A DNA stretch of 64,000 nt from Actinomycetota bacterium (GCA_020636995.1 JACJWU010000008.1:1-64000); one strand, 5' to 3'. Shown: positions 17,716 through 26,859, counted from the stretch's first letter. Numbers and translations: made by a program. Notes: generated by a model not told the origin, from the letters alone.

Positions 17716-18543
17716 CTAGGGAAGAGACCACTGCCGTTCGCGCACGATGAGACCATCGGCGAGCAGGGAGTCGAGTGCGCGCTGGAGTTGTTCGGCGTCG
17801 GGCCATTCGAACGCGTCCGCCGGTCCCTCGCGCAGTACCGCCAGGACGGCGCCCCTGGCCTGCCGGTCTGTGCCCTCGTAGGCCTGCGGACGACTGGTCC
17901 GCTGCCCGGTCGGTACCCAGTTGCACACCTCAGCGAGCGGACAGTTGGCGCAATCCGGGTTCCGCGCGGTGCAGACCAATGCACCGAACTCCATCGCCGC
18001 CGCCGCCCACAGCGCAGCTGGCACTTCCACGTCGGCGTGGACCTCCGCGGCGAGGGTGCGCTCGGCCGCGGTGAAGCTGGGTGCCGGATCCCCGCCGGTC
18101 AGGACTCGCACCAGGAGGCGGCGGACATTGACGTCGACCACGACGGCGTCCCGGCCGTAGGCGAAGGCCGCGACCGCAGCAGCCGTGTACTCCCCGACCC
18201 CTGGCAGGGACAACAGGTCGGCCTCGTCTGCGGGGACCTCGCCGCCGAAACGATCCCGCATGATCACTGCCGCTTCGTGCAGGCGTTTGGCTCGTCGCGG
18301 GTAGCCCAGCCGGCCCCATGCCCGGATCGCCTCCCCGGGGGTGTCATCCGCGAGGGCCGCGGGCGTCGGCCACCGCCGCAGCCACTCGTGCCACGCGGGT
18401 AGCACGCGGACCACCGGCGTCTGTTGCAGCATGATCTCGCTGACGTAGACACCCCACGGCGTGCTGGTCCGCCAGGGCAGATCCCGCCGGTGTTCGGCGA
18501 ACCATTCGGTGACGATCCGGTCGAGGTGTGCCATCACGGCCAT
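17716..18543 (-). CDS. mutY: A/G-specific adenine glycosylase
   Basis: 275 residues. Removes adenine mispaired with 8-oxoguanine. It shows the N-terminal DLPWR motif, VSEIMLQQTPV (catalytic Glu), the helix-hairpin-helix LLSLPGVGEYTAAAVAAFAYG split by the VVVDVNVRRLL aspartate, and the 4Fe-4S cluster ligands C-x6-C-x2-C-x5-C in CTARNPDCANCPLAEVC. The C-terminal domain is short, as in other actinobacterial MutY proteins. The frame is open for 26 more residues upstream, but that part overlaps the divergent gene, so I start at ATG 18543 (ATG 18534 also possible). Known oxidative-damage repair gene, fitting the disA/radA neighbourhood. Confidence 0.93.
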   Translation of the reverse strand: MAVMAHLDRIVTEWFAEHRRDLPWRTSTPWGVYVSEIMLQQTPVVRVLPAWHEWLRRWPTPAALADDTPGEAIRAWGRLGYPRRAKRLHEAAVIMRDRFGGEVPADEADLLSLPGVGEYTAAAVAAFAYGRDAVVVDVNVRRLLVRVLTGGDPAPSFTAAERTLAAEVHADVEVPAALWAAAAMEFGALVCTARNPDCANCPLAEVCNWVPTGQRTSRPQAYEGTDRQARGAVLAVLREGPADAFEWPDAEQLQRALDSLLADGLIVRERQWSLP

Positions 18544-18619
18544 TCTTGCGGCCGCCGGAGCGTCGGCAACCCGGACCCGGCGCGGTCGCCGGGGGAACGC
18601 CTTGCATACCGTGGCTGTC

Positions 18620-19234
18620 ATGAGTTCGTTGCTGCATCCGGTGGGGCCGGAACCGGCCAGCGTCTACTGGCGACGGCGCATCATCGTCGTCATCGGGATC
18701 CTGGTGGTTCTCGGACTGCTGTGGTGGCTGATCTCCCCGAGTGGGGGGTCCGCTCCGGCTGCATCATCGGCCAGCCCCACCCCGCTGCCCACGTTGAGCA
18801 GCGCGGCTCCGAGCGTCTCGCCGTCGGCGTCCGTGTCCGGGGCCCAGTGCGCCGACTCCGACATCGCCGTCACGGTGACGACCGAGCAGCAGGCCTACTC
18901 CGTGGGCGGGCCGGTTGAGTTCGTGATGAAGATCAGCAACACCGGCGGCGTGCCGTGCGTGCGCGATGTCGGAACGATCGCGAACACGTTCGTCGTGACC
19001 TCCGGCGGATTCGATGTGTGGAACTCCGACGCGTGTTCCGGCACCGACGAGGTGCAGGAGGCACAGGAGGAGGAGATCCCGGCTGGGGAGGCATTCGCGG
19101 TCAAGGGCACCTGGGACGGAACCGTGACGGCCAACGGTTGTGAGAACGCCACCCCGGCAGAGGCCGGCGCCTATCAGGTGGAGGCGAGCAACGGCGACGT
19201 CGTCAGCGAGCCTGTGACCTTCAGCCTCGGCTGA
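18620..19234 (+). CDS. Membrane-anchored extracellular protein of unknown function
   Basis: 204 residues. A cytoplasmic tail with RRR precedes one membrane helix (IIVVIGILVVLGLLWWLIS, residues 21-39), an S/P/T-rich linker of about 45 residues and a beta-sandwich-like domain with four cysteines (QCADS, VPCVRD, DACSG, NGCEN), suggesting two disulfides. The domain resembles small immunoglobulin-like or BsuPI-type folds, but I do not recognise a named family. TACCGT lies 7 nt before the ATG, so the mRNA is probably leaderless. The stop abuts the stop of disA on the other strand. Confidence 0.75.
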   Translation: MSSLLHPVGPEPASVYWRRRIIVVIGILVVLGLLWWLISPSGGSAPAASSASPTPLPTLSSAAPSVSPSASVSGAQCADSDIAVTVTTEQQAYSVGGPVEFVMKISNTGGVPCVRDVGTIANTFVVTSGGFDVWNSDACSGTDEVQEAQEEEIPAGEAFAVKGTWDGTVTANGCENATPAEAGAYQVEASNGDVVSEPVTFSLG

Positions 19235-20296
19235 TCACTGGTAGCGGTCCAGGATCGAGGACTCGGCGAGGCGCGACAACGCGTCGCGCACGCTGCGGGC
19301 TCGCGCCTCACCCACGCCTTCGACGGACTGCAGATCGTCAATCGAGGCCGCCAGCAACTTCTGCAGGCTCCCGAAGTGCTCGATGAGGCGTTCCACCACA
19401 GGCTCCGGAAGCCGGGGGACCCTGCCCAGCAGTCGGTACCCGCGCGGGCTCAGGGGGCGGTCGAGTCCGTCGAGATCGGAGGCGAGTCCCATCATCTGCC
19501 CCAGTTGTGGCAGGTCCACCAGGGCGGAATCCTCCACCTGGTCCAGGACCGCGACCGTCTGCTCGAGATGTCCGGGGTCTGGCAGGTAATCGCGCAATAG
19601 CAGCACCTGATCTCCGCCGACGCCGGTGACCACCTCTTGCAGTTGCAGGTCCAGCAACCGGCCGTCGACGCCGAGTTCCACCACGAATTCGTCGATCTCC
19701 GCGGTCATCCGGCGGACCATCTCCAGGCGCTGCGTCACCAGCAGGACGTCGCGTACGGTCACGAGGTCCTCGACCTCGAGAGCGGACAGGGTCGCCCCGA
19801 CCTCATCGAGTCGTTGCCGGTAGCGCTCCAGGGTGGCAAGCGCCTGGTTGGCCTTGCCAAGAATGACTGTGGAGTCCTCCAGGACCTTCCGCTGGCCTTC
19901 GAAATACAGCGCGATGGTCTGCATGGACTTGCTGACGCTGATCACGGGGAAGCCGGTCTGCACTGCGACGCGTTCCGCGGTGCGATGGCGGGTGCCGGTC
20001 TCCTGGGTGGGAATGGCGGGGTCGGGCAGCAGTTGCACCGCAGCCCGCACGATCCGGGTGGCGCTGTTGTCGAGGATCACCGCGCCGTCCATTTTGGCCA
20101 GTTCCCGCAAGCCGGTGGAGGTGAACTCGACATCCATGCCGAAGCCGCCACCGGAGATGCGCTCCACGACCTCGTCGCTGCCGATGACGATCAACCCGCC
20201 GGTGCGGCCCCGCAGAATGCGCTCCAGTCCTTCCCGCAGAGGCGTTCCGGGCGCCACCTGCGCCAATGCGGCCCGGATCCGCGACCCTCTGTCCAT
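19235..20296 (-). CDS. disA: Diadenylate cyclase DisA
   Basis: 353 residues. Makes c-di-AMP from two ATP and scans DNA for branched structures. The DAC domain has the DGA motif at 70-72 (KMDGAVIL) and RHR at 103-105 (GTRHRTAER), both required for synthesis. A helical spine follows, then a C-terminal helix-hairpin-helix (LLAASIDDLQSVEGVGEARA). It lies 60 bases downstream of radA in the same direction; RadA is a known regulator of DisA activity in other bacteria. GAGGGAGAG before the ATG is the ribosome-binding site. Confidence 0.97.
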   Translation of the reverse strand: MDRGSRIRAALAQVAPGTPLREGLERILRGRTGGLIVIGSDEVVERISGGGFGMDVEFTSTGLRELAKMDGAVILDNSATRIVRAAVQLLPDPAIPTQETGTRHRTAERVAVQTGFPVISVSKSMQTIALYFEGQRKVLEDSTVILGKANQALATLERYRQRLDEVGATLSALEVEDLVTVRDVLLVTQRLEMVRRMTAEIDEFVVELGVDGRLLDLQLQEVVTGVGGDQVLLLRDYLPDPGHLEQTVAVLDQVEDSALVDLPQLGQMMGLASDLDGLDRPLSPRGYRLLGRVPRLPEPVVERLIEHFGSLQKLLAASIDDLQSVEGVGEARARSVRDALSRLAESSILDRYQ

Positions 20297-20356
20297 GGAC
20301 TCTCCCTCGTGTTGAGGGCATTATCGCCCGAGGTCCGCCGCCTCGGCGCGTTGATT

Positions 20357-21790
20357 TCAGAAGGGGGCGTCGACCGCGTGCAGTTGGGCCCGTCGGGCGG
20401 TTTCCGGCGCGGGTGCCCGCCGCATCGCCCCGAGCAGGTCGCTGAGTCGGTGGATCGGTTGCACCGACAGGCCGTCCGTGGCCCGTACGACCTCGGCCTG
20501 GCGTCCGGCGTCCGCCGGAATGATCACGCGCTTGAACCCTAGCCGGGCTGCTTCTGCCACTCGCTTGGCTAACCCGGGGACGACGCGCAGATCGCCGGAC
20601 AGGGTCACCTCGCCGATCGCCACGGTGTCGGTCCACAGCGGCGCATCCAGGCGTGCCGACGCCACCGCGAGGCAGAGTGCGAGATCCGCACCGGGGTCGC
20701 TGATCTTTGCCCCACCCACCGTCGCGACGTACACGTCCCGGTTGCCCAGTTGCAGGGCGCCGGCCTTCTCGGTCACCGTCACCAACATCGTGCTCCGGCT
20801 GAGCTCGAGCCCGGTGGCGGCTCGACGTGGGGTCTGGGCGATGCTGCCGGCCACCAGGGCCTGCACCTCGGCGACCAGCGGTCGGCGGCCCTCCATCGTC
20901 ACGGTCAGGCACGACCCCGGCACGGGTGTCTCACGGACCTTGCGGAACAACTCGGAGGGATCCGCCACCTCCCGCAGGCCCTCCTCATCGTGCTCGAAAC
21001 AGGCGACCTCGTCGGTCGGGCCGAACCGGTTCTTCACCGAGCGCAGCAGCCGCAGCGCCGAGGTGCGGTCGCCCTCGAAGGTGACCACGGTGTCGACGAG
21101 GTGCTCGAGGGCGCGCGGGCCGGCCACGGAGTTCTCGCGCGTGGACTGGCCCACCAGCAGAGTCGGCAGGTGATGGCTCTTGGCCCATTGGGTGATGACC
21201 TGCGTGACTTCGTGGACCTGTGCGACACCGCCGGCCCGGGAGTCGATCGCAGAGGTGGCAATGGTCTGGACCGAGTCCACGATCAGTAGTGAGGGGCGGG
21301 TCTGGGCCACATGGGCCAGGACCTGCTCGAGCTCGGTCTCGTCGGCGATCAGCAGGTTGGGGTGCATCGCCCCGATCCGGCGGGCCCGCAGGCCGATCTG
21401 TTCAGCCGACTCCTCGCCGGAGATGTACAGAACGGTTCCGCGGCGTTCGGCGAACCTGTGGCCGACGTCGAGCAGGAGGGTGGACTTGCCGACCCCCGGT
21501 TCCCCGGCCACCAGCACGACTTGCCCCGGTACCAGACCGCCCCCGAGTACCCGGTCGAACTCGGCAACGCCGGTGCTGCGGCGGGCGTGTTCCTCCGCGC
21601 GCAGGTCGACGACCGCTCGTGCCGCTCGGGTGGGCCCGCCCGAGGGTCCCTTGGTCTTGGACCCGGCCTTGGGCCGGTGGGACGCTGCGGCCTCCGAGAT
21701 CGTGCCGAACGTTCCGCATGAGGCACACTTCCCCAGCCATTTCGCCGTGCGGTTGCCGCACGCGGAGCACTCGTACTCGGTCTTGGGCAC
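20357..21790 (-). CDS. radA: DNA repair protein RadA
   Basis: 477 residues. An N-terminal C4 zinc finger (CSACGNRTAKWLGKCASC, residues 7-24), a RecA-like ATPase with Walker A GEPGVGKSTLLL near 95, the RadA-specific KNRFG motif (VKNRFGPTDE near 255) and a C-terminal Lon-like domain (SGDLRVVPGLAKRVAEA). Promotes branch migration in recombination intermediates. I start at GTG 21790 because TAGGCT sits 7 nt upstream and the zinc finger follows directly; an in-frame ATG at 21820 would add ten residues upstream of that promoter-like hexamer. Probably cotranscribed with disA. Confidence 0.95.
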   Translation of the reverse strand: MPKTEYECSACGNRTAKWLGKCASCGTFGTISEAAASHRPKAGSKTKGPSGGPTRAARAVVDLRAEEHARRSTGVAEFDRVLGGGLVPGQVVLVAGEPGVGKSTLLLDVGHRFAERRGTVLYISGEESAEQIGLRARRIGAMHPNLLIADETELEQVLAHVAQTRPSLLIVDSVQTIATSAIDSRAGGVAQVHEVTQVITQWAKSHHLPTLLVGQSTRENSVAGPRALEHLVDTVVTFEGDRTSALRLLRSVKNRFGPTDEVACFEHDEEGLREVADPSELFRKVRETPVPGSCLTVTMEGRRPLVAEVQALVAGSIAQTPRRAATGLELSRSTMLVTVTEKAGALQLGNRDVYVATVGGAKISDPGADLALCLAVASARLDAPLWTDTVAIGEVTLSGDLRVVPGLAKRVAEAARLGFKRVIIPADAGRQAEVVRATDGLSVQPIHRLSDLLGAMRRAPAPETARRAQLHAVDAPF

Positions 21791-21961
21791 GTTCGTCAGC
21801 CTAGGTGCCGGGTGCGACATCGCCGGTGTGCCGCGCCCGGGCTGTGGATGAGCGCCGCCGTGGGACGTGCGTGGGGTGGATGGAGTGTCCAGGGAGGGTG
21901 GTCAGGTAGCTCCGGTTGATGGGTGGTCGCTGCGCCTGGTGATGGGTGGAGATCCAGGCCC

Positions 21962-22032
21962 GTGGTCAGCCCGGTGTCGGTCAGGATCTCCGTGGGCAGT
22001 CCGGTTACGGTCAGGATCCCCGTGGGCAGCCC
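21962..22032. repeat. 30-bp tandem repeat abutting palindromic copy A3
   Basis: Two full 30-bp units (21962-21991 and 21992-22021) share the pattern GTGGGCAG-CCGGT-CGGTCAGGATC-CC, and a third (from 22022) fades into the left end of the 109-bp element (GTGGGCAGCCCGGTTAGAG). It mirrors the arrangement at 3201-3448 with a different unit. The wider gap 21821-22403 otherwise holds only repeat copies A3 and A4. Confidence 0.8.
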
Positions 22033-22141
22033 GGTTAGAGATCGGCATGTTGGTTAGTCGGCGGCATCTTGGTTAGAGTCCCACGGCCGTACAGGGCTAA
22101 CCGGAGTGCTGTTTCTCTAACCGGGATGCCGATCTCTAACC
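22033..22141. repeat. 109-bp palindromic element, copy A3
   Basis: Same length, orientation and inverted termini (GGTTAGAGATCGGCATG at the left, GGATGCCGATCTCTAACC at the right) as copy A1. The centre reads CATCTTGGTTAGAGTCCCAC. Only 74 bp separate it from copy A4. Confidence 0.92.
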
Positions 22142-22215
22142 GGAGTGTCGCCGATTAACCGGACCCGCCCCTCGCCATTGCCGCGGAGCCCGCGGGCACT
22201 CGAGTCCGGCACGTT

Positions 22216-22324
22216 GGTTAGAGTCCGGCATGTTGGTTAGTCGGCGGCATCTTGGTTAGAGTCCCACGGCCGTACAGGGCTAACCGGAGTGCTGTTTCTC
22301 TAACCGGAGTGCCGATCTCTAACC
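22216..22324. repeat. 109-bp palindromic element, copy A4
   Basis: Begins GGTTAGAGTCCGGCATG and ends GAGTGCCGATCTCTAACC, so its outer stem is more degenerate than in A1 or A3. The central 60 bp are almost the same as in A3. It lies 80 bp from the end of the Cys-rich protein gene. Confidence 0.9.
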
Positions 22325-22403
22325 GGAGTGCCGGCGCCAGCCCGTACCGTGACCAACCTGTCTGGACAGAACAACTGGCGTGCCGGATCCTGGACGGCCG
22401 GCG

Positions 22404-23156
22404 TCAGGCCGGGTCGGCGGGGTGCCGGGCGATGTCCAGGCCCTTGCGCCGCGCCTTCTCCCGGTCCTGGCAGGCCTGCGCCAGCACGTCGTAGGCGTGT
22501 CGTCCCATCATCTCCACCAGCCCGTCGCGTTCGGTGACGTACACCGGTTCCCGCGCGACGTGCGCCTCAGTGTTCGACGAGCAGTACCAATTGAGGTCGT
22601 GGCCACCCGGCCCCCAGCCGCGGCGGTCGTACTCGCCGATCCCCACCACGAGCACCGTCGTGCCATCGGGTCGTTCCACGTGCTCGAACGTGCGCCGGAT
22701 CGGCAGCTGCCAGCACACATCCGGCTTGGTCTGCACAGGCGACAGCCCCTCCCGCAGGGCCAGTGCGTGCAGCGCGCACCCCTGTGGGCCCTCGAACCCG
22801 CTTCGGTTGAGGAAGATGCAGGCGCCGTCCACCACCCGGGTCTGCTTGCTTCCCTCAGGGTCCTTCATCACGATGCCTTTGGCCTGTCCGACCGCCTTGA
22901 ACTGCCAGTCGGCCTCGGTCAGCTTGTCGGCCCAGGCCAGGACCCGCTTGCGGTCGTCCTTGTCGCTGAAATGGGCTCCCAGGGTGCAGCAGCCGCCGTC
23001 GGGCATGTGCTCGGAGATCCCACCGCACCCGCGCCCGAAGACGCAGGTCCAGCGGCTCGTCAGCCAGGTGAGGTCACAGCGATACACGCGCTCGGGGTCG
23101 GCGGGATCGGTGAACTCCAGCCAATCGCGAGGGAAATCCAAAGGAACTTCAGGCAC
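22404..23156 (-). CDS. Cysteine-rich conserved protein (DUF3109-like), divergent from ppx
   Basis: 250 residues with ten cysteines, most in clusters: RCDL, TCVFGRGCGG, GGCCTLGAHF, GACIF, GCALHAL and DVCWQLP. The pattern suggests metal or Fe-S binding like the YkgJ/DUF3109 group, but no ligand set can be assigned. The gene is divergent from the exopolyphosphatase gene, 31 bases away, matching the Rv0495c/Rv0496 pair of M. tuberculosis; Rv0495c has been linked to redox homeostasis, which I would treat as a lead only. TAGTCT lies 6 nt before the GTG start, indicating a leaderless mRNA. Confidence 0.8.
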   Translation of the reverse strand: MPEVPLDFPRDWLEFTDPADPERVYRCDLTWLTSRWTCVFGRGCGGISEHMPDGGCCTLGAHFSDKDDRKRVLAWADKLTEADWQFKAVGQAKGIVMKDPEGSKQTRVVDGACIFLNRSGFEGPQGCALHALALREGLSPVQTKPDVCWQLPIRRTFEHVERPDGTTVLVVGIGEYDRRGWGPGGHDLNWYCSSNTEAHVAREPVYVTERDGLVEMMGRHAYDVLAQACQDREKARRKGLDIARHPADPA

Positions 23157-23187
23157 CGGCCCAGACTACGAGGCATACCCTGGTCGC

Positions 23188-24123
23188 ATGCGACTAGGCG
23201 TGCTGGACATCGGATCCAACACTGTGCACCTGCTGATCGTCGACGCCCATCACGGGGCGGCGCCCGTCCCGGCGCTGTCGCACAAACTCGAACTGCGGCT
23301 CGCGGAGCACCTCGACGAGGACGGACGCATCGACTCCGAGGCCTCGGACGCGCTGGTCGGCTTCATCAAGGATTCCCTGGAGATCGCTGAGGACGCCGGG
23401 GTCACGGAGGTGACCGCGTTCGCGACAAGTGCCATCCGGGAAGCTCCGAACGGCGACGACGTGCTCGACCAGGTGAAGCGCCGGACCGGTGTGGAGGTCG
23501 ACCTCATGAGCGGCCCGCGAGAAGCGCAGGTCACGTTCCTGGCGGTGCGCCGGTGGTTCGGGTGGTCCAGTGGCCGGTTGCTGGTCGTCGACATCGGGGG
23601 CGGGTCGTTGGAGCTCGCCTCGGGCGCCGACGAGGACCCCGATGTGGCGCTGTCACTTCCGTTGGGGGCGGGACGGCTGACACGTGATCATCTGAGCGAC
23701 GACCCCCCGAAAGCAGGCGAGCTCAAGGCGCTGCGCAAGAAGATCCGGGCCGATGTCGCAGCGGAGGTGGGTCGGCTGATCCGGTTCGGACAACCCGAGA
23801 TGGCGGTGGCCACCAGCAAGACGCTGCGGCAACTCGCCCGCATCGCCGGTGCGGCTCCCAGCGCGGAGGGCCTGTACGTGCGACGTGTGCTGACCAGGTC
23901 GGACCTGGGGGTCTGGCTGCCCAAGCTGTCCGAGATGACCGCGTCCAAGCGCGCGGAGTTGCCGGGCGTGTCGCAGGGGCGCTCGCGGCAACTGGTCGCG
24001 GGTGCCTTGGTGGCGGAGGCCGTGATGGACATCGGCGGGCTGCCGGAACTGGTGTTGTGTCCGTGGGCGTTACGGGAGGGTGTGATCCTCGAACGGCTCG
24101 ATGCGCTGGCTCCGGGCTCCTGA
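23188..24123 (+). CDS. ppx: Exopolyphosphatase / guanosine pentaphosphatase (Ppx/GppA)
   Basis: 311 residues, the short single-module form seen in actinobacteria, without the C-terminal HD-like domains of E. coli Ppx. ASKHA phosphate loop 1 is GVLDIGSNTVHLLIVD at the N-terminus and loop 2 is VVDIGGGSLELASG near residue 133. Splits phosphate from polyphosphate ends or pppGpp in the cytoplasm. TACCCT lies 6 nt before the ATG. A candidate operon with the following isomerase gene. Confidence 0.93.
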   Translation: MRLGVLDIGSNTVHLLIVDAHHGAAPVPALSHKLELRLAEHLDEDGRIDSEASDALVGFIKDSLEIAEDAGVTEVTAFATSAIREAPNGDDVLDQVKRRTGVEVDLMSGPREAQVTFLAVRRWFGWSSGRLLVVDIGGGSLELASGADEDPDVALSLPLGAGRLTRDHLSDDPPKAGELKALRKKIRADVAAEVGRLIRFGQPEMAVATSKTLRQLARIAGAAPSAEGLYVRRVLTRSDLGVWLPKLSEMTASKRAELPGVSQGRSRQLVAGALVAEAVMDIGGLPELVLCPWALREGVILERLDALAPGS

Positions 24124-24204
24124 GCGCATGGCCGGCATGCGGACGCAGCGACGACGGGGCGGGGGGTTGCCCGCCACGGCCTCGTGCATTGTCACACTGG
24201 TCCG

Positions 24205-25017
24205 GTGAGCACCTCGCGACGCCGTCAGCGCATCAAGGTCGCGCTGTCCTCGGTATCGGTGTATCCGGAGTCGACGGCCGCGGCATTCGAAATGGCCTCG
24301 CGTCTGGGGTACGACGGCGTCGAGGTGATGGTCATGAACGACGCGGTGTCGCAGGACCCGGACGCCTTGCGCCGACTGTCCGACCACTACGCGATTCCGA
24401 TCCTCGCCGTGCACGCTCCCTGCTTGCTCATCACCCAACGTGTCTGGGGCAGCGACCCGTGGGCCAAACTCGTGCGCGCGAGAGCAGCGGCCGAGACACT
24501 CGGCGCGGACACGGTGGTGGTGCATCCGCCCTTCCGGTGGCAGCGCGAGTATGCCCGAGACTTCCTTCGTGGGCTGCGGCGGATGCAGGACGAGACCGAC
24601 ATCCGGTTCGCGGTGGAGAACATGTATCCGTGGCGCGCAGGTGGCCGGGAGATGGCGGCGTACTCGCCGGGCTGGGACATCCGCGACGAGGACTATCCCC
24701 ACACGACCCTGGACCTGTCACATACGGCGGTGTCGGGTACCGATCCGCAGCGCATGGCTCGTGACCTCGGGGACTCGCTCGCCCACATCCACCTCGCGGA
24801 TGGCAGCGGCAGCAACCGTGATGAGCACCTCATCCCGGGACGGGGCACCCAGCCCTGCGGCGAGGTCCTGGACTCCCTGGCGGCCTCGGACTTCGACGGT
24901 GTCGTGGTGGTCGAGGTCAGCACCCGGAAATCGGCCAACCGCACCGAGCGGGAGCGGGACCTGGTGGAGGCACTGGCGTTCGCGCGTCTGCACCTCGACG
25001 TGCCTGGAATCGGCTGA
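24205..25017 (+). CDS. Sugar phosphate isomerase/epimerase (AP endonuclease 2 family)
   Basis: 270 residues forming a TIM barrel: IKVALSSVSVYPE opens strand 1, YDGVEVMVMND strand 2, AVHAPCLL strand 3, RFAVENMYPW strand 5 with the metal Glu, TTLDLSHTAVSG strand 6 and HIHLADGSGSNRDEHLIPGR strand 7 with His and Asp ligands. The substrate is unknown. Homologous to Rv0498 by position and fold. CACACT lies 6 nt before the GTG at 24205; GTG 24184 is an alternative start. Confidence 0.85.
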   Translation: MSTSRRRQRIKVALSSVSVYPESTAAAFEMASRLGYDGVEVMVMNDAVSQDPDALRRLSDHYAIPILAVHAPCLLITQRVWGSDPWAKLVRARAAAETLGADTVVVHPPFRWQREYARDFLRGLRRMQDETDIRFAVENMYPWRAGGREMAAYSPGWDIRDEDYPHTTLDLSHTAVSGTDPQRMARDLGDSLAHIHLADGSGSNRDEHLIPGRGTQPCGEVLDSLAASDFDGVVVVEVSTRKSANRTERERDLVEALAFARLHLDVPGIG

Positions 25018-25080
25018 GAGCCGTGCCGTGGCGGCTTCGAAAACCGTGCATTGCTGATCGAGGGCAATAGGCTGGTCCGC

Positions 25081-25671
25081 ATGGGAACCGACGACGTCCG
25101 GGATGCGGTGCTGGACGCCGCCCGTGCCGCCTTCCACGCGCGTGGCTATGTGCGCACCTCGATGAAGGGTGTGGCTGCGGCGGCCGGTGTGGCACCCGAG
25201 GTCGTGAACCGCTATTGGAACTCCAAGGAGTCCTTGTTCGCCGCGGCCATGCAACTGCCCTTCGATCCCGCCAGCGCGATGCCGCAACTGGTGGCGCCGG
25301 GTCTCGACGGGATGGGCGAGCGGCTCACCCGCGCGACCCTCGACATGCTGGCCGACGAGCAGACCCGCAACGACTTCATCGCGCTGTTCCAGGCCGGAGC
25401 GTCGGCGACGAAGGCGGCCCGGGGGATGCAGGACTTCATCGAGCGATCCATGGTGGACCGGCTCGTGCGGGTGCTGGGTGTGCCCGACGCCCGCCTGCGG
25501 GTCAACCTGATCATGGCCTACCTGATGGGGATCGCCACCACCCGGTACATCGTGCGGTTGGAGCCGGTGGCCTCGATGCCCGAGGACGATCTGGTCCGTC
25601 TGGTCGCCCCGACGATCCAGAACTGGCTGGACGTGACGAAGCCGCTGCAGAAGCCCAAGGACATCGCGTAG
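25081..25671 (+). CDS. TetR/AcrR family transcriptional regulator
   Basis: 196 residues. The N-terminal HTH (AVLDAARAAFHARGYVRTSM, then GVAAAAGVAPEVVNRYWNSK) is typical of TetR; the C-terminal ligand domain is a helical bundle with AYLMGIATTRYIV. The ATG has TAGGCT 7 nt upstream, so the transcript is leaderless. Its target may be the proline dehydrogenase gene 78 bp downstream or its own promoter, but no obvious operator palindrome is visible. Confidence 0.88.
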   Translation: MGTDDVRDAVLDAARAAFHARGYVRTSMKGVAAAAGVAPEVVNRYWNSKESLFAAAMQLPFDPASAMPQLVAPGLDGMGERLTRATLDMLADEQTRNDFIALFQAGASATKAARGMQDFIERSMVDRLVRVLGVPDARLRVNLIMAYLMGIATTRYIVRLEPVASMPEDDLVRLVAPTIQNWLDVTKPLQKPKDIA

Positions 25672-25749
25672 GCGAGGGCGAAGACCGGCGAGCCAAAGGC
25701 GCATGTCGAGGGCTAGCCTTGCGGGGGGAAACACGGCGAGGAGGTCCTT

Positions 25750-26679
25750 TTGATCCGGCAAGCGCTCTTGAGTCTCTCGCGGCAGAAGAAGATCCAGGAG
25801 ATCTCGGCCAACGCCCCCATCAGCCGCTCGGTCGTCGCCCGGTTCATCGCGGGGGAGACCGAGGAGGATGCGGTCCGTGCAGCTGGTGATCTTGCCAGTG
25901 AGGGCCTGCTGAGCACGATCGATCACCTGGGTGAGGACACCCTGGACCGTGCCCAGGCCGATGCCACCCGGGATGCCTACCTGCGGTTGCTGAAGGGTAT
26001 CGATGAGGCGGGGTTGGCCCCGGCCGTCGAGGTGTCCGTGAAACTGTCCGCGATGGGGCAGGCGCTGTCCGGCGACGGTGAGAAGATCGCCATTGACAAC
26101 GCGCGGGCCATCTGCGAGTCAGCCACAGCGATCGGCACGACGGTCACGCTCGACATGGAGGACCACACCACCACCGACTCGACACTGGGGATCCTGCGGG
26201 AGTTGCGTAAGGACTTCCCGGACACCGGGGCGGTGCTGCAGGCCTACCTGTACCGCACCGAGCAGGACTGCCGGGACCTTGCGTACGAAGGCTCGCGCAT
26301 CCGGTTGTGCAAGGGCGCCTACAAGGAGCCGGAGTCGGTGGCGTTCCAGGCCAAGGAAGACGTCGACAAGTCGTACGTGCGATGCATGCGGATCCTGTTC
26401 GACTCCCCGTGCTACCCCATGATCGCCTCGCACGACCCCCGGCTCGTTGAGATCGCGGGAGCTCTGGCCACCCGCGCCGACCGTCCCAAGGGCACGTACG
26501 AGCACCAGATGCTCTACGGCGTGCGTCCCGACGAGCAGCGACGGTTGGCCAAAGCCGGTGAGCGCATGCGGGTGTACATCCCGTACGGCGCGGAGTGGTA
26601 CGGCTACATGGTGCGCCGGATGGCCGAGAAGCCGGCCAACATGGCGTTGTTCGTGAAGTCGATGACGTCGAAGAGTTGA
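25750..26679 (+). CDS. Proline dehydrogenase
   Basis: 309 residues, a monofunctional PutB-type FAD enzyme oxidising proline to pyrroline-5-carboxylate. TIM-barrel motifs: VEVSVKLSAMG near residue 98, TVTLDMEDHTTTDSTL, GAVLQAYLYRTEQDC, RLCKGAYKEP and the C-terminal YIPYGAEWYGYMVRRMAEKP with the conserved substrate-binding RR region. Starts with TTG behind a full GAGGAGG. No P5C dehydrogenase is adjacent; proC, which runs the opposite biosynthetic step, lies 340 bp away on the other strand. Confidence 0.93.
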   Translation: MIRQALLSLSRQKKIQEISANAPISRSVVARFIAGETEEDAVRAAGDLASEGLLSTIDHLGEDTLDRAQADATRDAYLRLLKGIDEAGLAPAVEVSVKLSAMGQALSGDGEKIAIDNARAICESATAIGTTVTLDMEDHTTTDSTLGILRELRKDFPDTGAVLQAYLYRTEQDCRDLAYEGSRIRLCKGAYKEPESVAFQAKEDVDKSYVRCMRILFDSPCYPMIASHDPRLVEIAGALATRADRPKGTYEHQMLYGVRPDEQRRLAKAGERMRVYIPYGAEWYGYMVRRMAEKPANMALFVKSMTSKS

Positions 26680-26774
26680 GTCAGCCACCGTCGGCTGCGA
26701 GGGCGGTCAAACGGGGAGCGCCGTTTCGTGGCGGCAGCGCCATTGTGGCGTTGTTGCTAGGCACAAGCCCACGA

Positions 26775-26859
26775 TTGTGACGTAGTTGCGGGGTCCCACG
26801 GCCGCGGACCCCGCACCTTCGTCACAACGGGGGTCGCAGGCGTGACAACAACGTCACAA
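26775..26859. repeat. Family C palindrome (TTGTGACG...CGTCACAA)
   Basis: Arms TTGTGACGTAGTTGCGGGGT and CCCCGCACCTTCGTCACAA (26775-26827) pair almost completely around CCCACGGCCGCG. A smaller palindrome GTGACAACAACGTCAC follows at 26842-26857. Related sequence recurs at 60728-60891. It lies between the convergent proline dehydrogenase and proC genes. Confidence 0.85.

Noticed and set aside
14982..17984. 1000-codon open frame antisense to clpC
   Set aside because: It mirrors the GC-rich third positions of clpC and has low-complexity, His/Leu/Asp-rich composition; clpC itself is unambiguous.
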